From: Parabacteroides timonensis
Lineage (GTDB): Bacteria; Bacteroidota; Bacteroidia; Bacteroidales; Tannerellaceae
Assembly: GCF_900128505.1 (NCBI RefSeq)
Contig: NZ_LT669941.1
Coordinates: 4,353,010-4,417,009, forward strand
DNA length: 64,000 nt
Reading direction: 5' to 3'
Position 1 is the first letter of the stretch, and every line of letters begins with the position of its first letter. Under the pieces are notes generated by a model. The model did not search any database. It saw nothing but the letters and a program-made list of their open reading frames with translations, and was not told the DNA's origin. The translations under genes were made by a program, and so were the position numbers. Positions 15,703-23,681 of this stretch are shown here, in pieces.

Positions 15703-17310
15703 ATGGCTAATTTAGATTTAAGCAAGTACGGGATTACAGGTGTAACAGAAATCTTACACAATCCGTCTTATGATGTTCTGTTCGCAGAAGAAACAAAACC
15801 GTCTTTGGAAGGTTTTGAAAAAGGTCAGGTAACAGAACTGGGTGCTGTAAACGTAATGACTGGTGTTTACACAGGTCGTTCACCTAAGGATAAATTCTTT
15901 GTAAAGAACGAAGCCAGCGAAGACTCTGTATGGTGGACTTCTGAAGAATATAAAAACGATAACAAGCCTTGTACTGAAGAAGCATGGGCTGATCTGAAAG
16001 CTAAAGCTGTAAAAGAATTGTCAGGCAAACGTCTGTTCGTTGTCGATACATTCTGCGGTGCAAACGAAGCAACTCGTATGAAAGTTCGTTTCATCATGGA
16101 AGTAGCTTGGCAGGCACATTTCGTAACTAACATGTTCATCCGTCCGACAGCTGAAGAACTGGCTAACTACGGTGAACCTGATTTCGTTTGCTTCAACGCT
16201 TCTAAAGCTAAAGTTGACAACTACAAAGAACTGGGTCTGAACTCTGAAACTGCTACAGTTTTCAACCTGAAGACTAAAGAACAGGTTATCCTGAACACTT
16301 GGTACGGTGGTGAAATGAAGAAAGGTATGTTCTCTATCATGAACTACATGAACCCGCTTCGTGGTATCGCTTCTATGCACTGCTCTGCTAACACAGATAA
16401 AGAAGGAACTAGCTCAGCTATCTTCTTCGGTCTGTCTGGTACAGGTAAGACTACTTTGTCAACTGACCCGAAACGTCTGTTGATCGGTGATGACGAACAC
16501 GGATGGGATAACGAAGGTGTATTCAACTACGAAGGTGGTTGCTATGCTAAGGTTATCAACCTGGACAAGGAAAGCGAACCGGATATCTACAACGCTATCA
16601 AACGCGACGCTCTGTTGGAAAACGTAACAGTTGCTGCTGACGGTACAATCGATTTCGCAGATAAGAGCGTAACAGAAAACACTCGTGTTTCTTATCCGAT
16701 CTATCATATCGAAAACATCGTTAAGCCGGTATCTAAAGGCCCGCACGCAAAACAGGTTATCTTCCTGTCTGCTGATGCATTCGGTGTATTGCCTCCGGTA
16801 TCTATCCTGAACCCGGAACAGACTCAGTATTACTTCCTGTCTGGTTTCACAGCTAAATTGGCTGGTACAGAACGTGGTATCACTGAACCGACTCCTACAT
16901 TCTCTGCTTGTTTCGGTGCTGCTTTCTTGTCATTGCACCCGACTAAATACGGCGAAGAATTGGTTAAGAAAATGGAAATGACCGGTGCTAAGGCTTATCT
17001 GGTTAACACTGGATGGAATGGCTCAGGCAAACGTATCTCTATCAAAGATACAAGAGGTATCATCGACGCTATCCTGGATGGTTCTATCGACAAAGCTCCG
17101 ACTAAGGTTATTCCTTACTTCGACTTCGTTGTTCCGACAGAATTGCCGAACGTTGATCCGAAGATCCTTGATCCTCGCGACACTTACGCTGACGCTGCTC
17201 AGTGGGATGAAAAAGCAAAAGACCTGGCAGGTCGTTTCATCAAGAACTTTGCTAAGTTCACTGGAAACGAAGCTGGTAAAGCTTTGGTTGCTGCTGGTCC
17301 GAAATTGTAA
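15703..17310 (+). CDS. pckA: Phosphoenolpyruvate carboxykinase (ATP)
   Basis: A 535-residue protein of normal length for the ATP-dependent family. YTGRSPKDKFFV near residues 56-67 is the substrate Arg loop. The kinase-1a P-loop is GLSGTGKTTLS near 244-254, the metal motif GDDEHGWD near 264-271 precedes FNYEGGCYAK, and the adenine-site Thr/Arg are in the C-terminal half. It interconverts oxaloacetate plus ATP with PEP plus CO2. In saccharolytic Bacteroidales it probably runs toward oxaloacetate, supplying the succinate/propionate route and conserving ATP. Codon use is strongly biased to a small codon set (GAA, GGT, GCT, AAC), as expected for very high expression. Flanked by its own promoter leader and terminator. 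Confidence 0.97.
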   Translation: MANLDLSKYGITGVTEILHNPSYDVLFAEETKPSLEGFEKGQVTELGAVNVMTGVYTGRSPKDKFFVKNEASEDSVWWTSEEYKNDNKPCTEEAWADLKAKAVKELSGKRLFVVDTFCGANEATRMKVRFIMEVAWQAHFVTNMFIRPTAEELANYGEPDFVCFNASKAKVDNYKELGLNSETATVFNLKTKEQVILNTWYGGEMKKGMFSIMNYMNPLRGIASMHCSANTDKEGTSSAIFFGLSGTGKTTLSTDPKRLLIGDDEHGWDNEGVFNYEGGCYAKVINLDKESEPDIYNAIKRDALLENVTVAADGTIDFADKSVTENTRVSYPIYHIENIVKPVSKGPHAKQVIFLSADAFGVLPPVSILNPEQTQYYFLSGFTAKLAGTERGITEPTPTFSACFGAAFLSLHPTKYGEELVKKMEMTGAKAYLVNTGWNGSGKRISIKDTRGIIDAILDGSIDKAPTKVIPYFDFVVPTELPNVDPKILDPRDTYADAAQWDEKAKDLAGRFIKNFAKFTGNEAGKALVAAGPKL

Positions 17311-17360
17311 TTTTCCTACCGAAGGTAATTTTTTATCAACGGTTAAGAATAAAGCTATCG

Positions 17361-17393
17361 AAAAGCGTAGAACATTTGTTCTACGCTTTTTTT
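17361..17393 (+). terminator. Intrinsic terminator after pckA
   Basis: A 13-bp perfect stem (AAAAGCGTAGAAC with its complement at 17378-17390), a 4-base loop and a T-rich tail. The A-rich start of the left arm would also serve as a T-tract for the other strand. Confidence 0.88.
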
Positions 17394-17446
17394 ATATATC
17401 TGAATTAATTTTATCATAAATGTTAGCATAATTTAAATTCTATTGT

Positions 17447-17454
17447 TATCTTTA
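17447..17454 (+). promoter_or_regulatory. Possible -7 box for the TlpA-like lipoprotein gene
   Basis: TATCTTTA differs from TAnnTTTG at one base, 37 bases upstream of the ATG at 17492, just after the pckA terminator. Confidence 0.35.
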
Positions 17455-17491
17455 CCGCAAATTATCTGTTAATGTGGGGTTTTAAGGTATA

Positions 17492-18592
17492 ATGATTAAA
17501 CGTTTATTACTGTTTTTCGGAGTCGTATTGTTCTTGTCATCATGTGGCGGGGGCGTTCCTTACCGGATTGAAGGCAAATTGTCTAATCTGGAAGATGAGG
17601 CGCTATATGCCGTTTTTGAGAATGACAGTTATAAAGTAGTCGACACCATTACCTGCGAAAAACCCGGACAGTTCTCCTTAAAGCGGAGTGAAGGTGACTT
17701 CAATACCGTTACTATCTTTTTCGATCATAAGAAACGCTGGACTACTGCTTACCTGATACCCGGTGAGAAAGTGACCATTACCGGCGACGCTCTTTATCCT
17801 TCTCTGTTGCAGGTGAAAGGTGGACGTATCAACGACCAGCTGACGAATTTCCGCAAGGGGGTTGCTCCTTTATTGAAGGAACAGGCCGACCTGGTCAATA
17901 TCCTGAATAATAAAAGTAGTCATACGAATACAATCGAAGAGACGGATCTTCCTTCCCGCCTGACGAATGTAAGTCATTCGTTGAGCGAACGTGCACAGGC
18001 CTATATTCAGGAACATCCCGATGAAGAAGCTTCCGCAGTATTGTTGCAGTATTTCTTTATGAACCCGGACGATACCCGTAAGATGGATGAACTGCTGGCG
18101 GTGTTGAGTCCTAAGCTGAACGATTTTTATTTGATCCGTAAACTACAGGAATACAGTGCTAAGGCGCAACGTACTTCGCTGGGTGCCGAAGCTCCGGGAT
18201 TTAGTGTAAAGAATATTTATGGTCAGACCGTAAGCTTGGACTCTTTCCCGAAACGTTATCTGTTATTGGCTTTTACAGCTCCGTGGTGCGATATGTGCCA
18301 GACGGAAGATTTGTTTTTGGATAAGGTAGCGGTGAAATATCCGAAAGATAAAGTTGAAATGCTGCTGGTCAGCCTGGATGATGATCCCCGGGAAGTCCGT
18401 AAACTGCTGGCAAAAGACAGTATCGACTGGAACCTGGTAACTGACTCTGCAGGCCAAGCCACTATGCTGGTCGATCTGTATAATGTAAATGCACTTCCCC
18501 GTTGTTTCCTGATCGATGAAGAAGGTAAGATCATCTTGAAGACGGACAATGGGCTGGAAATAGAACAAACACTAGAAAAACTGGTAGAATGA
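17492..18592 (+). CDS. DUF4369/TlpA-type thioredoxin-like lipoprotein
   Basis: A 366-residue lipoprotein with a type II signal peptide (lipobox LSSCGGG, Cys near residue 18). An N-terminal DUF4369-like beta domain (residues 23-125) is followed by a helical linker and a C-terminal TlpA/ResA thioredoxin fold (residues 230-366): GAEAPGFSVKNIYGQ, the active site APWCDMC near 265-271, and the cis-Pro in NALPRCFLID near 330-339. Such proteins act as periplasmic or outer-membrane-anchored thiol-disulfide reductases; the client is unknown. The CDMC redox pair is unusual compared with CGPC/CPPC. Followed by yifB after 42 bases. Confidence 0.85.
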   Translation: MIKRLLLFFGVVLFLSSCGGGVPYRIEGKLSNLEDEALYAVFENDSYKVVDTITCEKPGQFSLKRSEGDFNTVTIFFDHKKRWTTAYLIPGEKVTITGDALYPSLLQVKGGRINDQLTNFRKGVAPLLKEQADLVNILNNKSSHTNTIEETDLPSRLTNVSHSLSERAQAYIQEHPDEEASAVLLQYFFMNPDDTRKMDELLAVLSPKLNDFYLIRKLQEYSAKAQRTSLGAEAPGFSVKNIYGQTVSLDSFPKRYLLLAFTAPWCDMCQTEDLFLDKVAVKYPKDKVEMLLVSLDDDPREVRKLLAKDSIDWNLVTDSAGQATMLVDLYNVNALPRCFLIDEEGKIILKTDNGLEIEQTLEKLVE

Positions 18593-18634
18593 TAAGATAA
18601 ACGAATTTAAATTTCCAATCAAAACCTTTTAATT

Positions 18635-20173
18635 ATGTTAGTAAAATCTTATGCTGCTGCCGTGCAGGGCATTTCTGCAACCATCGTAACCATTGAGGTG
18701 AATTGTACAAAAGGTATCCAGTTCTTTCTGGTAGGCCTTCCCGATGTCGCTGTACGCGAAAGTCACGAACGTATTATTTCTGCCCTCCAGGTGAGCGGAT
18801 ACAAATTTCCCCGTAACCGTATCGTTGTTAATATGGCACCGGCCGATATCCGCAAGGAAGGTTCGTCGTACGACCTGCCATTAGCTATCAGTATATTGGC
18901 TGCGGCCGAGGAGTTGGATGTTTCACGGCTGGATCGCTTTCTGTTGATGGGGGAATTGTCACTGGACGGTAGCCTCCAACCGGTAAAAGGGGTTCTCCCC
19001 ATAGCGATTAAGGCGAGGGAAGAAGGGTTTAAAGGGTTTATCCTTCCAAAACAGAATGCCCGTGAGGCGGCTGTGGTCAACGACCTGGATGTTTATGGGG
19101 CTTTGAATATCAAAGAGGTAATCGAATTTATTGCAGGTAAACGGGATTTGCAGCCGACTGTCGTTAATACGCGGGAAGAGTTTTACGCCCGTCAGCAACA
19201 GTTTGAATTCGATTTCTCCGATGTACGGGGGCAGGAAAATGTGAAGCGTGCGTTGGAAGTAGCCGCAGCCGGTGGACATAATTTGATTATGATCGGGCCT
19301 CCGGGTAGTGGAAAGTCGATGCTGGCAAAACGCCTGTCTACTATTCTTCCGCCTTTTTCCTTGCATGAGTCTCTCGAAACGACAAAGATCCATTCCGTTG
19401 CCGGGAAGATAGGGGTGGAGACTTCCTTGATGGTGCAACGTCCGTTCCGTTCACCGCATCATACTATTTCGAATGTGGCCATGGTGGGAGGCGGAGCTTA
19501 TCCGCAGCCGGGAGAAGTGAGTCTAGCACATAACGGTGTGCTTTTCCTGGATGAGTTGCCGGAGTTTAACCGGAGTGTCCTGGAGGTAATGCGCCAGCCG
19601 TTGGAAGACCGGAAGATTACGGTTTCGCGTGCCCGTTTTTCGGTCGATTATCCGGCCAGCTTTATGTTGGTAGCTTCTATGAACCCGTGCCCGTGCGGCT
19701 ACTATAATCATCCCGATCGCCCCTGCCTTTGTCCTCCGGGTGCAGTTCAGAAGTATATGAACCGTGTTTCCGGCCCACTGCTGGACCGGATAGATATACA
19801 GGTAGAGATCGTCCCTGTTCCTTTTGAAAAGATCTCCGAACAACGTCCTTCCGAGCCGAGTGCTGATGTACGGGAACGGGTGATCAAAGCGCGTTCTGTC
19901 CAGGAGAAACGTTTTGCCGGTCATGAAGGGATTTATTGCAATGCCCAGATGAGTACCCAGCTCTTGCATACTTATGCCGTTCCCGATGCTGCCGGACTGG
20001 CTCTGCTTAAGACGGCCATGCAGCGCCTGAGCCTATCCGCACGTGCCTACGACCGTATCCTGAAAGTCTCCCGTACCATCGCCGATCTCGACGACTCCGA
20101 AAAGATAGAAGCCCGCCACCTGGCAGAAGCTATCAATTATCGTAATCTCGACAGAGAGAGCTGGGGATTGTAG
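18635..20173 (+). CDS. YifB/ComM family Mg-chelatase-like AAA+ ATPase
   Basis: A 512-residue protein of full family length. The N-terminal Lon-protease-like S5 fold (ChlI type, residues 1-170) includes FFLVGLPDVAVRES near 29-42. The AAA+ core has Walker A MIGPPGSGKSMLAKRL near 219-234 and Walker B VLFLDELPEFNR near 302-313, a cysteine cluster MNPCPCGYYNHPDRPCLCPP near 349-368, and the C-terminal Mg_chelatase helical domain. ComM is a hexameric helicase that promotes branch migration during natural transformation. In Bacteroidetes the role is untested and probably recombination-related. The small HTH gene starts 2 bases after its stop. Confidence 0.92.
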   Translation: MLVKSYAAAVQGISATIVTIEVNCTKGIQFFLVGLPDVAVRESHERIISALQVSGYKFPRNRIVVNMAPADIRKEGSSYDLPLAISILAAAEELDVSRLDRFLLMGELSLDGSLQPVKGVLPIAIKAREEGFKGFILPKQNAREAAVVNDLDVYGALNIKEVIEFIAGKRDLQPTVVNTREEFYARQQQFEFDFSDVRGQENVKRALEVAAAGGHNLIMIGPPGSGKSMLAKRLSTILPPFSLHESLETTKIHSVAGKIGVETSLMVQRPFRSPHHTISNVAMVGGGAYPQPGEVSLAHNGVLFLDELPEFNRSVLEVMRQPLEDRKITVSRARFSVDYPASFMLVASMNPCPCGYYNHPDRPCLCPPGAVQKYMNRVSGPLLDRIDIQVEIVPVPFEKISEQRPSEPSADVRERVIKARSVQEKRFAGHEGIYCNAQMSTQLLHTYAVPDAAGLALLKTAMQRLSLSARAYDRILKVSRTIADLDDSEKIEARHLAEAINYRNLDRESWGL

Positions 20174-20175
20174 AA

Positions 20176-20364
20176 ATGCTTCGTGACCGCCGGAAGGAGT
20201 TAAAACTAACCCAGAAAGAGTTGGCGGACAGAGTAGGGAAAGAACGTTCATATATCGCAAAGATAGAGAAAGGGGAAACGGATATGCAGTTGTCCAGCTT
20301 TATTCGTATTGTGTCGGCTTTGGGATTGGCTTTCGATTTACAGCCTATACCGGACAATCAATAG
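20176..20364 (+). CDS. Short XRE-type helix-turn-helix protein, probably an orphan HigA-like antitoxin
   Basis: A 62-residue protein consisting of little more than an HTH_3 domain: RKELKLTQKELADRVGKERS holds the two HTH helices (residues 6-25), then YIAKIEKGETDMQLSSF and a last strand (ALGLAFDLQPI). It resembles HigA/HipB-type antitoxins but lacks the N-terminal segment of about 30 residues usual in HigA, and no toxin gene is next to it. It starts 2 bases after the yifB stop, so expression may rely on yifB translation. It may be a truncated relic. It is closed off by an 11-bp inverted repeat at 20438-20464. Confidence 0.65.
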   Translation: MLRDRRKELKLTQKELADRVGKERSYIAKIEKGETDMQLSSFIRIVSALGLAFDLQPIPDNQ

Positions 20365-20437
20365 ACGTTTTCCGGGAAATATCATTCATAAGGTTCATGT
20401 TGGGTATTAATATTCTTGCAATCAGCGGGTTGTATTA

Positions 20438-20464
20438 TGAACCCGGTTGTACGAACCGGGTTCA
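20438..20464. terminator. Bidirectional intrinsic terminator between convergent genes
   Basis: A perfect 11-bp inverted repeat, TGAACCCGGTT and AACCGGGTTCA, with a 5-base loop, lies between the convergent HTH and VirE-like genes. It lacks a long T tract on either side. Confidence 0.6.
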
Positions 20465-20485
20465 TTTCCACTAAATATCATTCAT

Positions 20486-22555
20486 TTATGCCTTCATTAC
20501 GTACCATATATTTCCTTTTGCGGTATGTTTTTTAGCAATCCCGTTCTTTTGCAGGATACGTCCGAAGATGGCCATGTTTGTTTTGCTGATATGCATGCCG
20601 CTCTGCTTTTGTATATCGAGTAGGATTTCGATGGCCGGAAGCCACTGTCCTTTTTCTCCCTCCTCCGGCTGGCGATAGTACTGGAAGAAAAACTGCTCCT
20701 CCGGGGTCGACTGCTGGAAACTCCGGTTGTCCTGCATGATACGGATCTCTTCCTCATGCGTAAACCAATACCGTTCGCCATTATTCAATGCCGTCATTGC
20801 CTGTGCATATAACTGCTCGTAGCAGATGGATTGCCGGTTGTCGATCCGCCCGTCCATTTCTACACAGATAAAACGGCGGCTGCCGGTCGGGTCGGTCAGC
20901 AAATCGGTGTTGTTGCAGGTCGCGATGAAAGTGCCGTAACGTTGTTGCGTACAGATACTTTGCCCGTAAGGACGACGTATTTTCACTTCCGGTTTTTGCA
21001 ACAAATGTTTCAGGAAAGCCTGCTGGTTGCTGTTGATCGAGTCGAACTCATCCAGGTTAATCAATGCAAAGCGTCCCAGTGCCAGTTCCGCCTCTCTCTT
21101 GCTGCTGAAGTCGAGGCTCTCGGCATAATATTCGCGTAGCTCCGGTGGAAGAATAGCCCGTGCCCAGGTCGATTTACCGCATCCCTGCGGGCCTACCAGT
21201 AGCGGAACCACACTGTTTCCGTGCATCCGGTCCATCTGTCTCCATTGGGCCACCATTCCCAGAAACCAGACATAAAACCGATCCCGCCAGTTCTCGTTTC
21301 GGGTAGGCAGCGTACCGGCAAGTGCGTGTATCCTGTCTGTCCCATCCCATTCCGGCAGATTGCCGAGATAAGCCTCCAACGGATTGAAATGCGGTGTTCG
21401 TGTGGAAAAAATAAACCGTTTCACATCCCTGTCCCATAATTCTATCCCTTCTTTTTGTGCCTGTATGCTGATCGTGTTGACCACTTCGTCGGTGACCGGG
21501 CGGAAATGGAAACAGAACGAACACTGCTCCCTGTATTCCATCCCCCCTTTCAGTTTGTTGCGCCGGAACTCATAGCGGCGGTGCATGAAGTCGTCCAGTT
21601 GTGCCATCAGGATCTGTCCGTTCGACAATCCCGGCCTGTTGCCGAAATTCTTCCCCAGCAGATAACAAGTGCGCAAGGTATCCCTCAGTTCCGGTTCGAA
21701 CCCCCGCAACCCCGTATGCAGCAACGTCCAGCGTACGGCATCCTCTTCCGGTATCCCGCAACGGAAGCAATGCTCGCCCAGATTCACCAGAAACGGCTGC
21801 TTGTCGGCCTTTGCATCGGGAACAGGTGTTGTGTGCAACGTGTTTTTGAGTGCCACATTATACAGGCGGGCGATAACCTGATAACGTTCGTATCCCGGCA
21901 TCAGGCGGTGGAGCGGATCGGGTTTGTTTTCCGGCTTCTCCTTCATGGCAGATTCGTCCGGTTCCTGCTGTGGCTGCGGCATACGGATAGCGAGTGCGTC
22001 AGGGTTGTAATAAAGGTCGGGATCGAGCGTGTAGCGCATCCCTTTCGATGGCAACGGCGAGGTCGGGGTAATGCTCCTCTGTAATTGTTCCCCATAGAAA
22101 ATGGCAGCCCGGCGATACGCATGGGCATGAAATAAGCGGATTGACTCTTCTTCCTGTGGCAATGAACCATCGGGCAGCGTGAAACGAGTCAGTATTTTTA
22201 CGCTTTTGCCGCTTGAACCGATAATCGCTGCCATTGTTTGCAATATTTCCGTTGCTTGCTTCCGTAATCCGTCTGCTTCCGGGCGACTTGCCAGCCCATT
22301 TATTTCTACCAAGATGATACCGTTATACTTCCGGATGGCTGCACTGCCGGATTCCTCCCGGTAAACACCGCTGAAAATGGCCACCGGAAGTTTCTCCGCA
22401 TAGGTCGGCTGACTTTCCGGCATGCAATAATTCAGACTGTTGCGGAAAGCAGTTACCGGAATCTGTTTTTGCTCCGTACGCATCCCCTCCAACAAGGCGG
22501 TTAACGCGATCTTTTTCATTTTCTTGCCGGTTGTTTTGTAGATAGTAGCTTCCAT
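20486..22555 (-). CDS. VirE/BT4734-type primase-helicase-like protein
   Basis: A 689-residue protein. The N-terminal 190 residues resemble the BT4734-like domain with primase-type folds (KYNGIILVEINGL). A middle helical part (residues 220-330) includes a small Cys motif (HCFRCGIP) and RGFEPELRDTLRTCYLLGK. The C-terminal VirE/SF3-like ATPase has Walker A VGPQGCGKSTWARAI near 455-469, Walker B FALINLDEFDSIN near 505-517, and sensor TFIATCNNTDLL near 555-566 followed by TGSRRFICVEM. Relatives are found in mobile elements and next to capsule/LPS loci in Bacteroides, often with an HU-like gene, as here. Replication-initiation or DNA-handling activity is inferred. It is divergent from the HU-like gene, with a repeat-rich region between. 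Confidence 0.82.
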   Translation of the reverse strand: MEATIYKTTGKKMKKIALTALLEGMRTEQKQIPVTAFRNSLNYCMPESQPTYAEKLPVAIFSGVYREESGSAAIRKYNGIILVEINGLASRPEADGLRKQATEILQTMAAIIGSSGKSVKILTRFTLPDGSLPQEEESIRLFHAHAYRRAAIFYGEQLQRSITPTSPLPSKGMRYTLDPDLYYNPDALAIRMPQPQQEPDESAMKEKPENKPDPLHRLMPGYERYQVIARLYNVALKNTLHTTPVPDAKADKQPFLVNLGEHCFRCGIPEEDAVRWTLLHTGLRGFEPELRDTLRTCYLLGKNFGNRPGLSNGQILMAQLDDFMHRRYEFRRNKLKGGMEYREQCSFCFHFRPVTDEVVNTISIQAQKEGIELWDRDVKRFIFSTRTPHFNPLEAYLGNLPEWDGTDRIHALAGTLPTRNENWRDRFYVWFLGMVAQWRQMDRMHGNSVVPLLVGPQGCGKSTWARAILPPELREYYAESLDFSSKREAELALGRFALINLDEFDSINSNQQAFLKHLLQKPEVKIRRPYGQSICTQQRYGTFIATCNNTDLLTDPTGSRRFICVEMDGRIDNRQSICYEQLYAQAMTALNNGERYWFTHEEEIRIMQDNRSFQQSTPEEQFFFQYYRQPEEGEKGQWLPAIEILLDIQKQSGMHISKTNMAIFGRILQKNGIAKKHTAKGNIWYVMKA

Positions 22556-22582
22556 ATATCATGTTTTTTAGATGTTCTGAGA

Positions 22583-22590
22583 CAAATATA
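22583..22590 (-). promoter_or_regulatory. -7 box for the VirE-like gene
   Basis: Reads TATATTTG on the minus strand, a perfect TAnnTTTG match, 28 bases upstream of the ATG at 22555. This supports that ATG over the later in-frame ATG twelve codons downstream. Confidence 0.5.
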
Positions 22591-22717
22591 CATGCCTATG
22601 TGCTTGTTTTAAAAGCATTTTGGCCGATACTTACCCACTATTTACTCTGTCCGCGTCTAAGAAATAAGTCGTTGTATTTTATGGTTTATATGCTTACTTT
22701 TTATATCTTAGATGCCG

Positions 22718-22823
22718 ACTTCTTATTCGTTCGCTAACAGGCAAAAGATCTTTCGACAGCTGGCAAATAATCTTTTGACAATAGTCGAATATTCTTTTGC
22801 CAACTGCCGAAAGAATAAGAAGT
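22718..22823. repeat. Iteron-like direct and inverted repeat cluster between VirE-like and HU-like genes
   Basis: The 318-base gap 22556-22873 contains a dense repeat cluster. GGCAAAAGATCTTTCGACAG (22740-22759) recurs with 16/20 identity at 22762-22781, a 22-base offset. An inverted copy (15/18) lies at 22784-22801. Two 19-base arms (22749-22767 and 22796-22814) are inverted repeats with 17/19 matches. A further 11-bp perfect inverted pair, ACTTCTTATTC (22718-22728) and its complement (22813-22823), flanks the set. The arrangement looks like iterons or multiple operator sites. No ORF of note lies here. Confidence 0.7.
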
Positions 22824-22873
22824 GCCGACATAAACAATAATATCTAGTGAGTTAACCTGTAAATAGTAGTAGT

Positions 22874-23524
22874 ATGGAAGCCAGATACAGAATGGAAGAA
22901 AATCCGGATCCGAAGGGAAGTGGTGGGAAGAAGCTGCTCCATCCGCGTCTCATCCCGTATAAAACGTATAGTATCAGAGATTTGATGCGGTATGGGAAAG
23001 ATCGTTCCACCTTTTCGGAAGCGGATATTTCGGGTGCTTTGAAATTGATAACCGATCTGGTAGCGGAAAACCTGCAGGGAGGAAATAATGTGGAGATCGA
23101 GGGATTGGGCTTTTTCAGCGTTTCGCTCAAGTCGCGTCCGGTGATGGATAAGAAGGAGCTGCGTAGCGAGTCGGTGCACTTCAAAAATGTGAACTTCCGT
23201 TGTTGCCAGGCCTTGAAAGACAGACTGAAAACGATGCCTCTCTCCCGTATCCGGGAGGAGAAATGCCGGACTTTCAGCGACGAAGAAAAATACCGTCGCC
23301 TGCAATGGTACATGGATCGGCATCCTTACATCACCGTTCTCAAATACCGCAGCCTGAACGGTTGCTCGGATTATACGGCTCGGAAAGAGCTGGCCGGTTT
23401 TGTGGAAGAAGGCACGCTCGAAGAAGGTGGCACGCGTCACATGTCGATCTATACCCGCCCGGTCAGGAAGGATGAACCTGAAACGGGCCCTTTGGTAATC
23501 GAGTCGAATATCGACCCGGAATAA
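22874..23524 (+). CDS. HU/IHF-like DNA-binding protein with C-terminal winged-helix-like extension
   Basis: A 216-residue protein, more than twice the size of HU (about 90). Residues 25-130 form an HU-like fold: the helical pair TFSEADISGALKLITDLVAENL, the turn NNVEIEGLGFFSVSLKSRP near 74-92, and a beta-arm region carrying DKKELRSESVHFKNVNF in place of the usual HU arm. Residues 135-205 (YMDRHPYITVLKYRSLNGCS, then YTARKELAGFVEEGTLEEGG and RHMSIYTRP) look like a winged helix: helix, recognition helix, then two wing strands. HU-like proteins of this kind often lie beside VirE-type genes in Bacteroides. It may bind the repeats just upstream. The fusion is a strong inference from pattern only. 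Confidence 0.75.
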   Translation: MEARYRMEENPDPKGSGGKKLLHPRLIPYKTYSIRDLMRYGKDRSTFSEADISGALKLITDLVAENLQGGNNVEIEGLGFFSVSLKSRPVMDKKELRSESVHFKNVNFRCCQALKDRLKTMPLSRIREEKCRTFSDEEKYRRLQWYMDRHPYITVLKYRSLNGCSDYTARKELAGFVEEGTLEEGGTRHMSIYTRPVRKDEPETGPLVIESNIDPE

Positions 23525-23553
23525 CTTTCGGATGAAGGCATAATGAACCCATG

Positions 23554-23640
23554 TATGAATGCATTTTTCCGAAGTGCATTCATATTATAAATCGTTATGT
23601 GTGAATGTTATATGCTCTTTTGTGAATGCATGAATGCAAT
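23554..23640. repeat. TGAATGCA repeats with a 10-bp inverted pair, possible terminator
   Basis: TATGAATGCA (23554-23563) and its exact complement TGCATTCATA (23575-23584) form a hairpin with an 11-base loop after the HU-like gene. The word TGAATGCA then recurs in tandem at 23624-23638. There is no T tract, so it is a weak terminator at best. Confidence 0.5.
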
Positions 23641-23681
23641 TCCGTCAAAAAAAACAAAAAGGAGTGAGTTCTTGCAGAACT

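Noticed and set aside
22844..23440. A 198-codon minus-strand frame over the HU-like gene
   Set aside because: The plus-strand frame has a clear HU-type pattern; the antisense translation has none.
20486..23524. Integrated plasmid or prophage around the VirE-like gene
   Set aside because: No integrase, transposase, relaxase, att-type direct repeats or phage structural genes were seen; only the two-gene module and its repeats are present.
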